From Roseococcus sp. SDR (lineage in GTDB: Bacteria > Pseudomonadota > Alphaproteobacteria > Acetobacterales > Acetobacteraceae): a DNA stretch of 64,000 nucleotides. Positions 46,276 through 54,644 of the stretch are shown here, in pieces (position 1 is the stretch's first letter; each line of letters begins with the position of its first letter). The position numbers and the translations under genes are program-made. The stretch lies in NCBI RefSeq assembly GCF_019083995.1, contig NZ_JAHRCU010000013.1, positions 1-64,000 of the forward strand, read 5' to 3'. Below the pieces are notes generated by a model that made no database searches, had not been told where the DNA came from, and saw only the letters and a program-made list of their open reading frames with translations.

Positions 46276-47637
46276 CTACAGCGACCGGTGCAGCCAATGC
46301 GCGATCGCCGTCGCGCGCGCATCCTGGTGCGCCTGGCCGATCACCTGCGCCCCGAACGGCATGCCTTCCACGGCCATCACCGGCAGCGTCACGCAGGGCA
46401 CGCCGAGCGCCGAGGTCGCGGCATTGGCGGCGATGTCGCCGGTGGGGCGCGGGTTCTGCGTGTCGTCCGGGTCCCAGAGCGGCGCGATGCCGGGGGCGGC
46501 GGGGGCGATCAGCGCATCCACCACGGGGGCGAGGCGCGCCATGGCGGCACGCATCTCCTCGCGCGTGGCCAGCGCCGCACGGTAATCCTCCACGCTCAGC
46601 GCCTCGGAGGCGCGCAGCCGGGCGATGGCGCGCGCACTGAGGCCGCCCGGGTGGTTGGCTTCCAGGTTCAGCAGCGACCAGCGGTTCTCGAAGCCCACGA
46701 TCACCGCCGTCACCGCCTTGCCCTGTGCCGCGATGCGCTCGAGTGCGGCCAGCGCGGGATGGTCGGTCAGGACGGAAATGCCGAGGCCGCGGATGCGCTC
46801 CAGCAGCGCCTCGAAGGCCTCGCGCTCGGCAGGGCGCAGCATGGACCAGGCCTCGGTCTCGAGAAGGCCGAGCGTCTGCGGGCGCGCGGGATGCGGCGGC
46901 GTGTCCGGGCCGATCAGGCCGAGCGTGCCCGGGTCACCGCCCGCGCGGCGCGCGATCTCGATCGCGACCTGCCACATATCCTCGTAGCTGTTGGCGTGGA
47001 CGCCGGCCGTGCTCTGGCTGGAGCCCTGGCGTTCGCCGCGATGGATGCCGCCCTGGGTGGGCTTCAGCGCGATGTTCCCGCAGAAGGCGGCGGGGCGGAT
47101 GATGGAGCCGCCCACCTGCGTGCCGATGGCGGCCGGCACCATGCCCGCCGCCACGGCCGCCGCCGAGCCGGAGGAAGAGCCGCCCGGCGTGCGCGTGGCA
47201 TCGAAGGGGTTCTTGGTGGGGCCGGGTTCGCTCTGGCCCAGTTCCGTGGTGACGGTCTTGCCGAGGATGATGGCGCCCGCCTGCTTCAGCGCCTGGATCA
47301 TTGCGGAATCGCGACGCGGGAAATTGCCGGCATAGGCGGCGCAGCCCATCTGCGTCGGGAAGTCGCGCGTCTCGATCAGGTCCTTGATGCCGATGGGCAT
47401 GCCATCGATGGCCGAGAGCGGGTTTCCTGCCTGCCAGCGGGCCGTGCTGTCATCGGCGTGCTGGCGCGCGAAATCGGGGTCATAGACCACGAAGGCGCGC
47501 AGATCCTCCTCACGCGCGGCGATGACGCCGAGGCAGCGCTCCAGATAGGCGCGGGGGCTGTCGCGCCCCTCGCGGAAGCCGGCCGTCGCGTCATGCCAGG
47601 TGAGGCCGGCGAAGGTCTTGGGGTGGTAGCGGGCCAT
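46276..47637 (-). CDS. amidase (amidase signature family), second copy
   Basis: A 453-residue amidase distinct from the one at 44104. The catalytic Lys is in PIGIKDLIETRD, the glycine/serine block is PGGSSSGSAAAVAAG, and the nucleophile region is IGTQVGGSIIRPAAFCG; here QV replaces the usual DT before GGS. The C-terminus has APGIAPLW and 'GVPCVTLPV'. It follows the IlvD/Edd-type gene directly (stop of one and start of the next adjoin), so SDR, dehydratase and amidase form one minus-strand unit. Substrate unknown; a cyclic or acyl amide that feeds a hydroxy-acid pathway would fit. Confidence 0.9.
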   Translation of the reverse strand: MARYHPKTFAGLTWHDATAGFREGRDSPRAYLERCLGVIAAREEDLRAFVVYDPDFARQHADDSTARWQAGNPLSAIDGMPIGIKDLIETRDFPTQMGCAAYAGNFPRRDSAMIQALKQAGAIILGKTVTTELGQSEPGPTKNPFDATRTPGGSSSGSAAAVAAGMVPAAIGTQVGGSIIRPAAFCGNIALKPTQGGIHRGERQGSSQSTAGVHANSYEDMWQVAIEIARRAGGDPGTLGLIGPDTPPHPARPQTLGLLETEAWSMLRPAEREAFEALLERIRGLGISVLTDHPALAALERIAAQGKAVTAVIVGFENRWSLLNLEANHPGGLSARAIARLRASEALSVEDYRAALATREEMRAAMARLAPVVDALIAPAAPGIAPLWDPDDTQNPRPTGDIAANAATSALGVPCVTLPVMAVEGMPFGAQVIGQAHQDARATAIAHWLHRSL

Positions 47638-49359
47638 TCAATGGATCTCCGGCTCGGGCGAGGGCTCGCCGCGTTCCAGGAAGTCGAGGTCGCAGCCGGT
47701 ATCGGCCTGGCCGACCGTCCGCTGATAGAGCGCCGTCCAGCCGCGCTGCTGGGGTGCGGTTCGCGGCGTCCAGGCGGCGCGGCGCTTCGCCAGTTCGGCC
47801 TCGTCCACCAGCAGGTCGATGCGCCGCCCCGGCACGTCGAGCGAGATCATGTCGCCATCGCGCACCAGCGCGAGCGGGCCGCCCAGCGCCGCCTCAGGTG
47901 CGACATGCAGCACGCAGGTGCCATAGCTGGTGCCGGACATGCGCGCATCGGAGACGCGCACCATGTCGCGCACGCCCTCAGCCAGCAGCTTTTTCGGGAT
48001 GGGCATCATGCCCCATTCGGGGAAGCCCGGCCCGCCCTGCGGGCCCGCCTGGCGCAGGACGAGCACGCTATCCGCCGTCACGTTCAAATTCGGGTCGTCC
48101 AGGCGCGCATCGAGGTCGTTGTAATCCTCGAAGACCACGGCGGGGCCGGTGTGGCGCAGCTTCTCGGGGCTGGCCGCGCTGTGTTTGATGACGGCGCCAT
48201 CGGGGGCGAGGCTGCCGCGCAGGATGGCGACGCCGCCCTCCGGATAGAAGGGGTTGTCGAGGCCGCGGATCACGTCGCGGTCATAGACCTCCGCGCCCTC
48301 GATCTGCGCGCCCAGCGTGCCGTTCACCGTCACGGCATCCAGCGCCAGATGCGGTGCGAGCGTGGCGAGGAAGCCGCGGCTGCCGCCGGCATAGAAGAAA
48401 TCCTCCATGAGATGCGTGTCGCCATTGGGGCGCAGATTGGCGATCAGCGGCACGCGCGCGCTGATGGCGTCGAAGCGCTCCAGATCCATCGCGATGCCCG
48501 CGCGCCGCGCGATGGCGATGAGGTGCGGGATGGCGTTGGTGGAGCCGCCAAAGGCCATGGTCGCCGCCACCGCATTGTCGAGGCTGCGCTGGTCCAGCAG
48601 CTTCGTGATGGTCAAATCCTCCCATACCATCCCGACAATGCGCGAACCGGCGGCGGCCGCCATGCGCGCATGGCCGGAATCCACGGCCGGGATGCTGGCG
48701 GCCCCCGGCAGCGTGAGGCCCAGCGCCTCGGCCGCGATGGCCATGGTGCTGGCCGTGCCCGCCGTCATGCAGGTGCCGGCGGAGCGGGAAAGGCCCGCCT
48801 CCATCTCGTTCCAGTCGGATTGCTTGATCGTGCCCGCGCGCAGCTCGGAATAGTACTTCCAGACATCGCTGCCGGAGCCCAGCTTCTTGCCGCGCCAATT
48901 GCCGCGCAGCATGGGCCCCGCCGGCACATAGATGGCCGGAATCCCCATGCTGATCGCGCCCATGATGAGCGCGGGCCCCGTCTTGTCGCAGCCGCCCATG
49001 AGCACGAGGCCATCGAGCGGGAGGCTGCGCGCGATCTCCTCCGTCTCCATCGCGAGGAAATTGCGGTAGAGCATGGTGGAGGGCTTCTGGAACACCTCGG
49101 GCAGCGCCATGGCCGGGATTTCCATGGGCACGCCGCCGGCCTGCCAGACGCCGCGCTTCACATCCTGCGCGCGCTCCCGGAAATGGCCATGGCAGTGCAT
49201 CAGATCCGACCAGGTGTTGATGATGCCGATGACGGGCTTGCCGCGGAATTCCGGCTGGCCAAAGCCGAGCTGCATGAGGCGCGAGCGATGGTTCGCGCTG
49301 CGCATGGTCTCGACACCGAACCAGCGATGGCTGCGGAGGTCTTCGGGCTTTTTCGTCAT
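47638..49359 (-). CDS. IlvD/Edd family sugar-acid dehydratase (L-arabinonate dehydratase-like)
   Basis: A 573-residue iron-sulfur dehydratase. The cluster ligands are in NTWSDLMHCHGHF, LMGGCDKTGPALIMG and 'SAGTCMTAGTASTMA', and the conserved FGGSTNAIPHLIAIARRAG and VSDARMSGTSYGTCVLHVAPEA with the base serine are present. The opening RSHRWFGVETMRSANHRSRLMQLG is typical of pentonate (arabinonate/xylonate/galactonate) dehydratases, not of branched-chain IlvD. It has the same direction as and is upstream of an amidase gene, and is downstream of an SDR gene from which two strong hairpins separate it. Confidence 0.9.
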   Translation of the reverse strand: MTKKPEDLRSHRWFGVETMRSANHRSRLMQLGFGQPEFRGKPVIGIINTWSDLMHCHGHFRERAQDVKRGVWQAGGVPMEIPAMALPEVFQKPSTMLYRNFLAMETEEIARSLPLDGLVLMGGCDKTGPALIMGAISMGIPAIYVPAGPMLRGNWRGKKLGSGSDVWKYYSELRAGTIKQSDWNEMEAGLSRSAGTCMTAGTASTMAIAAEALGLTLPGAASIPAVDSGHARMAAAAGSRIVGMVWEDLTITKLLDQRSLDNAVAATMAFGGSTNAIPHLIAIARRAGIAMDLERFDAISARVPLIANLRPNGDTHLMEDFFYAGGSRGFLATLAPHLALDAVTVNGTLGAQIEGAEVYDRDVIRGLDNPFYPEGGVAILRGSLAPDGAVIKHSAASPEKLRHTGPAVVFEDYNDLDARLDDPNLNVTADSVLVLRQAGPQGGPGFPEWGMMPIPKKLLAEGVRDMVRVSDARMSGTSYGTCVLHVAPEAALGGPLALVRDGDMISLDVPGRRIDLLVDEAELAKRRAAWTPRTAPQQRGWTALYQRTVGQADTGCDLDFLERGEPSPEPEIH

Positions 49360-49381
49360 CGGGTCATTACCTCATCACGAT

Positions 49382-49420
49382 CCGATCGCCATGGCCGCCT
49401 TCGGCCATGGCGTGAATCGG
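49382..49420 (-). repeat. long imperfect hairpin between SDR and dehydratase genes
   Basis: CGCCATGGCCG (49387-49397) pairs with CGGCCATGGCG (49402-49412), an 11-bp perfect stem with a 4-base loop. It is extended by CCGAT/ATCGG across a 3-base bulge. It lies 22 bases upstream of the dehydratase start on the minus strand. Confidence 0.65.
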
Positions 49421-49434
49421 CTCGACACCATGAA

Positions 49435-49462
49435 ACGTTGAGACGCGTCCGCGTCTCAACGT
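49435..49462 (-). terminator. 12-bp hairpin overlapping the SDR stop codon
   Basis: ACGTTGAGACGC (49435-49446) and GCGTCTCAACGT (49451-49462) form a perfect 12-bp stem with a 4-base loop. The SDR stop codon (49456-49458) lies inside the stem. No T run follows on the minus strand, so processing or attenuation is as likely as termination. Confidence 0.6.
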
Positions 49463-50214
49463 GGCGCCATGCGCAGCGCGCCGTCGAGGCGGATGGTCTC
49501 GCCGTTCAGATAGGCGTTCTCCACGATGGTCATGGCGAGCTTCGCATATTCATCCGGGTTGCCCAGGCGATGCGGGTTGGGCACGCCGGCGGCGAGCGAG
49601 GCCTTCACCGCATCCGGCAGGCGCTGCAGCATGGGCGTGTCGAAGATGCCGGGAGCGATGGTGCAGACGCGGATGCCCTTGCTGGCGAGATCCCGCGCCG
49701 CCACCACCGTCATGCCGATGACGCCCGCCTTGGAGGAGGCATAGGGGATCTGGCCGATCTGCCCCTCGATGCCGGCGATGGAGGCGGTGAGGATGCAGAC
49801 GCCGCGCTCGCCCTCCACCGCCTCGTTCTTCGCCATGGCGGCGGCGGCGAGGCGCAGCGCGTTGAAGGTTCCGGTCAGGTTCACGCGGATGATCTCGGCA
49901 TAGTGGGCGAGGCTGCCCGGCGTGCCGTCCTTCTCCAGGATGCGCAGCGCGCCGCCGCGGCCCGCGCAATGCACCAGCACGCGCACCGGGCCCATCGCCT
50001 CGGCGGCGGCCACGGCGGCCATCATGCTGGCCTCGTCGCCCACATCGGCCACCGCGAAGCCACCGCCGAGTTCGGCCGCCACGGCCGCACCCGGGGAGGT
50101 GGCGAGATCCACGATCATCACTTTGGCGCCCGCAGCGGCGAGGCGCCTCGCGCTGGCCAGCCCAAGGCCCGAAGCCCCACCCGTCACGATCGCGACGGCA
50201 CCCTTCACATCCAT
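49456..50214 (-). CDS. SDR family oxidoreductase (3-hydroxyacyl-CoA dehydrogenase type 2-like)
   Basis: A 252-residue classical short-chain dehydrogenase. The cofactor motif is VTGGASGLGLASARRL, the acidic VDLA suggests NAD(H), the adenine pocket is LVHCAGRGGA, and the active site shows ILTASIAG (Ser) and YASSKAG (Tyr-x3-Lys). IAPGIFDTPML and the C-terminal GETIRLDGALRM resemble the 17-beta-HSD10 type that acts on 3-hydroxy-2-methylacyl-CoA. The start at 50214 has GGGAGG upstream. It is divergent from the acyl-CoA ligase gene at 50321, so a shared promoter region and joint acyl-CoA catabolism are likely. Confidence 0.9.
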   Translation of the reverse strand: MDVKGAVAIVTGGASGLGLASARRLAAAGAKVMIVDLATSPGAAVAAELGGGFAVADVGDEASMMAAVAAAEAMGPVRVLVHCAGRGGALRILEKDGTPGSLAHYAEIIRVNLTGTFNALRLAAAAMAKNEAVEGERGVCILTASIAGIEGQIGQIPYASSKAGVIGMTVVAARDLASKGIRVCTIAPGIFDTPMLQRLPDAVKASLAAGVPNPHRLGNPDEYAKLAMTIVENAYLNGETIRLDGALRMAPR

Positions 50215-50320
50215 CTGAGTCCTCCCTCGGTGTGTGGAGGGAAGCGCACCATGCAAGGCGCATTGACGCAACCCGCAAGGGCGCGGAAGTTTGCCGCGAG
50301 GAACGAGCAAGGACACGCCC

Positions 50321-51835
50321 ATGCCGCTGCTGGCCCAGAATGCCGCGCGCTGGCCCGAGAAACCCTGCGCCATCTTTCCCGATACGGGGGAGGCGCTGAG
50401 CTTCGGGCAGCTCGACGCCGCCGCCAATCAGGTGGCGCATGGGTTGGTGGCACTCGGGCTGCAGCCGGGCGAGGGCATCGCGCTGCTGCTGGAGAACGGG
50501 CCGGAGTTCCTCTGGCTCACCTATGGCGCGAAGCGGGCGGGGCTGATGGTCACGCCCCTCTCCATCCATCTGCGGCCCAATGAAGTCGCGCATGTGCTGC
50601 GCGATTCCGGGGCGCGGCTGCTGGTCGCGTCTGCGTCCCTGGGCGAGCTGGTGGCGGCGCTCGATCTCTCCGAGGTTCCGCATCGCTACAGTGTGGGGGG
50701 CGCCATCATCGGCTTCACGCCACTGGCAGCCCTGCGCGTGGGGCAGGGGAGCGGCTGGCCACCGGGCGAGCGGCCCTTGGGCCGTGAGTTCCTCTATTCC
50801 TCCGGCACGACGGGCCTGCCCAAGGGCATTCGCCGCCCGCTGATTCCCTTCGCCGACCGGCTCAAGCCGGAATTCGACATGACGTGGAAGGGCTTCTACG
50901 GCTTCGACGAGAACACGGTCTATCTCTCGCCCGCGCCGCTCTATCACGCGGCGCCCAACCGCTATGTGCAGCGCGCGATGGACCATGGCGGCACGGCGGT
51001 GATCCTGAAGAAGTTCGACGCGGAGCGCTGCCTTGCCCTGATCGAGCAGCATCGCATCACCCACAGCCAATGGGTGCCCACCATGTTCGTGCGGATGCTG
51101 GCGCTGCCCGAGGAGGCGCGCGCGCGGCATGACCTCTCCTCGCATCGCTGCGCCATCCATGCGGCCGCCCCATGCCCCGTGCCGGTGAAGCGCGCCATGA
51201 TCGAATGGTGGGGCCCGATCATCCGCGAATACTACGCGGGCAGCGAGGGGATCGGCACCGTCTTCATCGACAGCGAGACCTGGCTCCGGAAGCCCGGCAG
51301 CGTCGGCCGCCCCGCCTATGGCCGCGTGCATATCCTGGATGATGACGGCAACACCCTGCCACCGGGCGAGACGGGCCGCATCTGGTTCGAGGGCGGCGCC
51401 AAATTCGCCTACCACAATGATCCGGAGAAGACGGAAGCCGCCTATAATGATCGCGGCTGGGCCACGCTGCATGACCTCGGCTGGCTCGATGAGGAGGGCT
51501 TCCTCTTCCTCTCGGACCGCCGCGCGGATCTCATCCTCTCGGGCGGCGTGAACATCTACCCGGCCGAGATCGAGGCGGTGCTGATGACGCATCCGCGCGT
51601 GAACGAAGTGGCCGTCATCGGCGTGAAGGATGAGGAGTTCGGCGAACGCCCGCGCGCACTGGTGGTGCCGCGCGGCGGTGCGGGCGATGCCGCGCTGGCG
51701 GAGGATCTGATCGCGCTCTGCCGCCGCGAATTGGCGGGGCCCAAGGTGCCGCGCGCGGTGGAGTTCCTCGATGAACTGCCGCGCAGCGAGGCGGGGAAGC
51801 TGCTGCGGCGCGTGCTGAAGGAGCGCTACCTCTGA
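50321..51835 (+). CDS. AMP-dependent acyl-CoA synthetase/ligase
   Basis: A 504-residue ANL-superfamily enzyme that activates a carboxylate as acyl-AMP and then acyl-CoA. Motifs in order are the P-loop-like YSSGTTGLPKGI (A3), YYAGSEGIG (A5), 'GWATLHDLGWLDEEGFLFLSDR' (A7/A8 hinge, with GRxxD replaced by SDRRAD), SGGVNIYPAEIEAV, and the C-terminal RSEAGKLLRRVL with the catalytic lysine. It resembles FadD- or crotonobetainyl-CoA-ligase types; the substrate is not readable. ATG 50321 has AAGGA upstream. Its stop codon lies within the first stem of a double-hairpin element. Confidence 0.92.
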   Translation: MPLLAQNAARWPEKPCAIFPDTGEALSFGQLDAAANQVAHGLVALGLQPGEGIALLLENGPEFLWLTYGAKRAGLMVTPLSIHLRPNEVAHVLRDSGARLLVASASLGELVAALDLSEVPHRYSVGGAIIGFTPLAALRVGQGSGWPPGERPLGREFLYSSGTTGLPKGIRRPLIPFADRLKPEFDMTWKGFYGFDENTVYLSPAPLYHAAPNRYVQRAMDHGGTAVILKKFDAERCLALIEQHRITHSQWVPTMFVRMLALPEEARARHDLSSHRCAIHAAAPCPVPVKRAMIEWWGPIIREYYAGSEGIGTVFIDSETWLRKPGSVGRPAYGRVHILDDDGNTLPPGETGRIWFEGGAKFAYHNDPEKTEAAYNDRGWATLHDLGWLDEEGFLFLSDRRADLILSGGVNIYPAEIEAVLMTHPRVNEVAVIGVKDEEFGERPRALVVPRGGAGDAALAEDLIALCRRELAGPKVPRAVEFLDELPRSEAGKLLRRVLKERYL

Positions 51836-51880
51836 GGGGGCTTCGCCCCCTCAACCCCCAGCAGGAGGCTGGCCTCCTGC
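51833..51880 (+). repeat. double-hairpin element (copy D), likely bidirectional terminator
   Basis: TGAGGGGGC/GCCCCCTCA (51833-51853, starting at the ligase TGA) and GCAGGAGGC/GCCTCCTGC (51861-51880) are joined by an ACCCCC spacer. The layout is the same as in the elements at 40873 and 42425, but the second stem has a different sequence. It lies between convergent genes. Confidence 0.65.
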
Positions 51881-51886
51881 ACCTCG

Positions 51887-52768
51887 CTACCGTTGCGCCT
51901 TGTCTTCCGCGTTCCGGGCCTTGATGCGCGCGCGGGCCTCCGCCCACTCCGCATCGCCCCAGGCGGTGTAGTCATTGTAGTTGCCGGCGCCATGGGCCAG
52001 CCAATTGCCGCCATCCAGCGCCACCGTCTGCCCGCTGATCCAGCGCGCGCCATCGGAGAGCAGGAAGGCCGCGAGATTGCCGAGATCCTCCCCCGTGCCG
52101 CCCTTGCGCATCGGGTTCTTTGCCGCCGCCTTGCCCACCGGGTCCTCCGCCCCCGGGCGGATGCGCGCCAGCATCCCCTCCGTCGGGATCAGGCCGGGCG
52201 CGATGCCGTTCAGCCGGATGCCGTAGCGGCCCCACTCCAGGGAAAGCGACTTCGTCATCGCATCCACCCCCGCCTTGCTCATCGCCGAGGGCACCACGAA
52301 GGGCGCCCCGGTCCAGACCCAGGTGACCGTGATGGAGACGACAGCCCCCGGCATCCCCGCCGCGATCTAGCGCTTGCCCAGCGCCTGCGTCACATGGAAG
52401 GTGCCGTTGAAGACGATCTCCGAGACGGCGCGGAAGCCGCGCGGCGAGAGATCCTCGGTGCGGCTGATGAAGTTGCCGGCCGCGTTGTTGATGAGATGCG
52501 TGGGCCCATGGCCGGCGTCGAAGCTGGCCTGGATCGCGGCATCCACGGCGTCGGCATCCTTGATGTCCACCGCCTGGAAGCGCGCCCGGCCGGGATGGGC
52601 CGCGTTCATCGCGGCCACCGTCTCCTCCAGCACCGCGGCGCGGCGGCCCCAGATCTCGACCTCGGCGCCGAGGCCCAGCAGATGCTCCGCCATCATGCGC
52701 CCAAGGCCCGTTCCGCCGCCGGTGATCAGCACGCGCTTTCCGGCAAACAAGTCGCTCGCGAAGATCAC
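51887..52768 (-). pseudogene. SDR family reductase (2,4-dienoyl-CoA reductase-like) interrupted by in-frame TAG
   Basis: A 293-codon SDR frame with one TAG at codon 134 (52367-52369). The N-part has the cofactor motif VLITGGGTGLGRMMAEHL and LINNAAGNF. The C-part begins IAAGMPGAVVSITVTWVWTG and continues through VVPSAMSKAGV and APGLIPTEGM to a conserved C-terminus. Both parts are in the same frame without gap or shift. The active-site Tyr of YxxxK is replaced (SAMSK), as in 2,4-dienoyl-CoA reductase-type SDRs. The TAG most simply derives from TGG (Trp) by one change. Its start overlaps the Bug receptor stop by four bases. Likely a recent nonsense pseudogene, unless the TAG is read through or is a sequencing error. 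Confidence 0.8.
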
Positions 52769-53739
52769 AGGCCGAGCCCCAGCCGCTTCACGCGGGCTTC
52801 CTCGTAATCCGCCGTGGCCTGGATGAAGCGGCCATAATCGGCGCTGTTGAGGTACTCCAGCGGCATGTCCAGCCGCTCCAGCGTCGCGATATGGGCGGGG
52901 TCATGCAGCGCCACGCGGAAGCCGTCATGCAGGCGGCGGACGATCTCGGGGTCCATGCCCAGCGGGCCGACGATGCCGTAGGGCGAGGTCACGACCATGT
53001 CCTGGTAGCCGAGCTCCAGCAGCGTCGGCACGTCGGGCAGCTTGGGGGAACGCGCGCGCGGCCAGACGTTCAGCGCGCGCAACTGGCGGTCCTGGATGAG
53101 CTGCAGCACGCCCGATCCCGTGCCCGAGGCGTCGATATGGCCGCCGATCAGGGCGGGGACGGCATCGCCCTCGCCGCGGAAGGGCACGTGCAGCACCTCG
53201 ATCCGCTCGCGCGCCGCGAGTTCGATCAGGGTGAGGTGCGGCGTGCCATTGGCGCCCGTATTGCCGATCTTCACCTCGCCCGGCCGGCGGCGCGCATCGG
53301 CCACCAGATCGGCCCAGCTCCGGTAAGGGCTCTCCGCCCGCACACAGACCATGAAGAGATAGCCGGTGACGTGGATGATGGGCGTGAAGTCGGTGCGCGG
53401 GTTGAAGGCCATGCGCTGCATGAAGGGCAGGCGGATGGCGGGCAGCGCGAATTGCGCCAGCGTATAGCCATCAGGCCGGGCGTTGCGCATGTTGGCCGCC
53501 GGCAGCGTGCCGCCGCCGCCGGGCCGGTTCTCGATGATCACCTGCTGGCCCAGGGCGCGCGTCGCCGCCTCGGCGAAGCTGCGCATCTGCACATCGGTGG
53601 CACCGCCGGCCGGGAAGCTGATCTGGATGGTGATGGGCCGGTTGGGGAAAGATTGCGCGGCGGCGAGGCCCGGCAGCAAAGCCGGTGTGGCCAAGGCGGG
53701 CATGGCCCACGCACTGGCCAGCAGGTGGCGGCGGTTCAT
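52765..53739 (-). CDS. Bug/TctC family solute-binding receptor
   Basis: 324 residues. A leader with RR (MNRRHLLASAWAMPALATPALLPGLAAAQS) precedes the typical FPNRPITIQISFPAGGATDVQMR, then ENRPGGGGTLPAANM, RPDGYTLAQF and 'LHVPFRGEGDAVPALIGGHID'. It overlaps the broken SDR gene downstream by four bases, so receptor and reductase were expressed together. A 16-base dyad (53764-53779) lies 25 bases upstream of the start. Ligand unknown. Confidence 0.92.
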   Translation of the reverse strand: MNRRHLLASAWAMPALATPALLPGLAAAQSFPNRPITIQISFPAGGATDVQMRSFAEAATRALGQQVIIENRPGGGGTLPAANMRNARPDGYTLAQFALPAIRLPFMQRMAFNPRTDFTPIIHVTGYLFMVCVRAESPYRSWADLVADARRRPGEVKIGNTGANGTPHLTLIELAARERIEVLHVPFRGEGDAVPALIGGHIDASGTGSGVLQLIQDRQLRALNVWPRARSPKLPDVPTLLELGYQDMVVTSPYGIVGPLGMDPEIVRRLHDGFRVALHDPAHIATLERLDMPLEYLNSADYGRFIQATADYEEARVKRLGLGL

Positions 53740-53763
53740 CGTGACGTCTCCCGAAGTCTTATT

Positions 53764-53779
53764 ATGAAGGACTCTTCAT
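53764..53779. promoter_or_regulatory. short dyad, possible operator
   Basis: ATGAAG and CTTCAT are separated by GACT, a perfect 6-bp inverted repeat in an AT-rich patch. It lies between the ModA-like gene and the start of the Bug receptor gene on the minus strand. Confidence 0.3.
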
Positions 53780-53813
53780 CGCCGATTTGGCGCGGCGATG
53801 CCAGCACGAAGCG

Positions 53814-54578
53814 TCAGGCGGGGTCGAGCCCGGCGGCGCGCGCCACCGCCTGTGCGGGAGGCGAGGTCAGGAAGCGGATCAGCGCCAGCGCCGCCTCGGG
53901 CTGTTCGGAGCGCGCGCCGATCCCGGCCGAGAAGGTGGTGACGCGCTGGATGGGCGCGGGCAGCGGCCCCACGATCTCGATGCCCGGGATGGGCAGCAGC
54001 TCGCTCACCTGCTGGAAGCCGATCTCGACCACGCCGCTCGCCACCTCGCGCCCCACCCAGCGCGGGAATTGCCGCGCCTTGCCCTGCATCTGCTCGGCGA
54101 TGCCCAAGCGAGCGAAGAGTTCGGTCGAGAGATAGACGCCGCTGGCACTCGAGGAATAGCCAATGCTCTGGGCATTCAGCAGGGCCTGGCGGAATTCCTC
54201 CACCGTGCCGATGCGCGGATGCGGCGCGCCTGCGCGCACCGCCATGGCAATGGCGGAATGCACCAGGTCCCGTTCGCTGCCTGGGCGCACCAGGCCGGAA
54301 CGCACCAGCCCATCCAGCGAGCCGCGCGCGAGGATGACGAGATCGGCCGCCTCGCCCCGCGCCAGGCGGTTCGGAATCGCATCCGGCGCGGCGCCCATGG
54401 AGGGGCCGCGGATGGTCTCGATGGCGTGGCCGGTCTCGGCGGTGAAGCGAGGCCCCAGGGTCTCGAAGGGCGCGGTGAAGGCGCCCGAGGTCATGACCTT
54501 GAGCGGTACCGCAGCGCGCGACGCCGTGGGCATGAGCACAGCGAGACCAAGCCCCAGGAACAGGCGGCGTTGCAGCAT
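53814..54578 (-). CDS. ModA-like periplasmic substrate-binding protein
   Basis: A 254-residue binding protein with an N-terminal leader (MLQRRLFLGLGLAVLMPTASRAA), then PLKVMTSGAFTAPFETLGPRFTAETGH as in molybdate-type (ModA/AfuA-like) proteins. It also has LARGEAADLVILARGSLDGLV, IGYSSSASGVYLSTELFARLG and a C-terminal AALALIRFLTSPPAQAVARAAGLDP. Permease and ATPase genes are absent here. In this family many stand-alone members bind organic anions rather than molybdate; the setting among Bug receptors suggests the same. Probably secreted to the periplasm. Confidence 0.82.
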   Translation of the reverse strand: MLQRRLFLGLGLAVLMPTASRAAVPLKVMTSGAFTAPFETLGPRFTAETGHAIETIRGPSMGAAPDAIPNRLARGEAADLVILARGSLDGLVRSGLVRPGSERDLVHSAIAMAVRAGAPHPRIGTVEEFRQALLNAQSIGYSSSASGVYLSTELFARLGIAEQMQGKARQFPRWVGREVASGVVEIGFQQVSELLPIPGIEIVGPLPAPIQRVTTFSAGIGARSEQPEAALALIRFLTSPPAQAVARAAGLDPA

Positions 54579-54644
54579 CTCATCCTCCCTCGCGTTGCAC
54601 GCAGTTTTCGCCGGGCCAGCGCCGCGTGCAAGCGGGGAAGGGCG

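Noticed and set aside
46129-50583. An open frame of more than 1480 codons on the plus strand
   Set aside because: It lies antisense to the amidase, IlvD/Edd and SDR genes and is a product of extreme GC codon bias; no domain or ribosome site is visible.
52367-52369. The SDR TAG as a recoding event (pyrrolysine or programmed read-through)
   Set aside because: No pyl genes, no context signal, and a single TGG to TAG change explains it.
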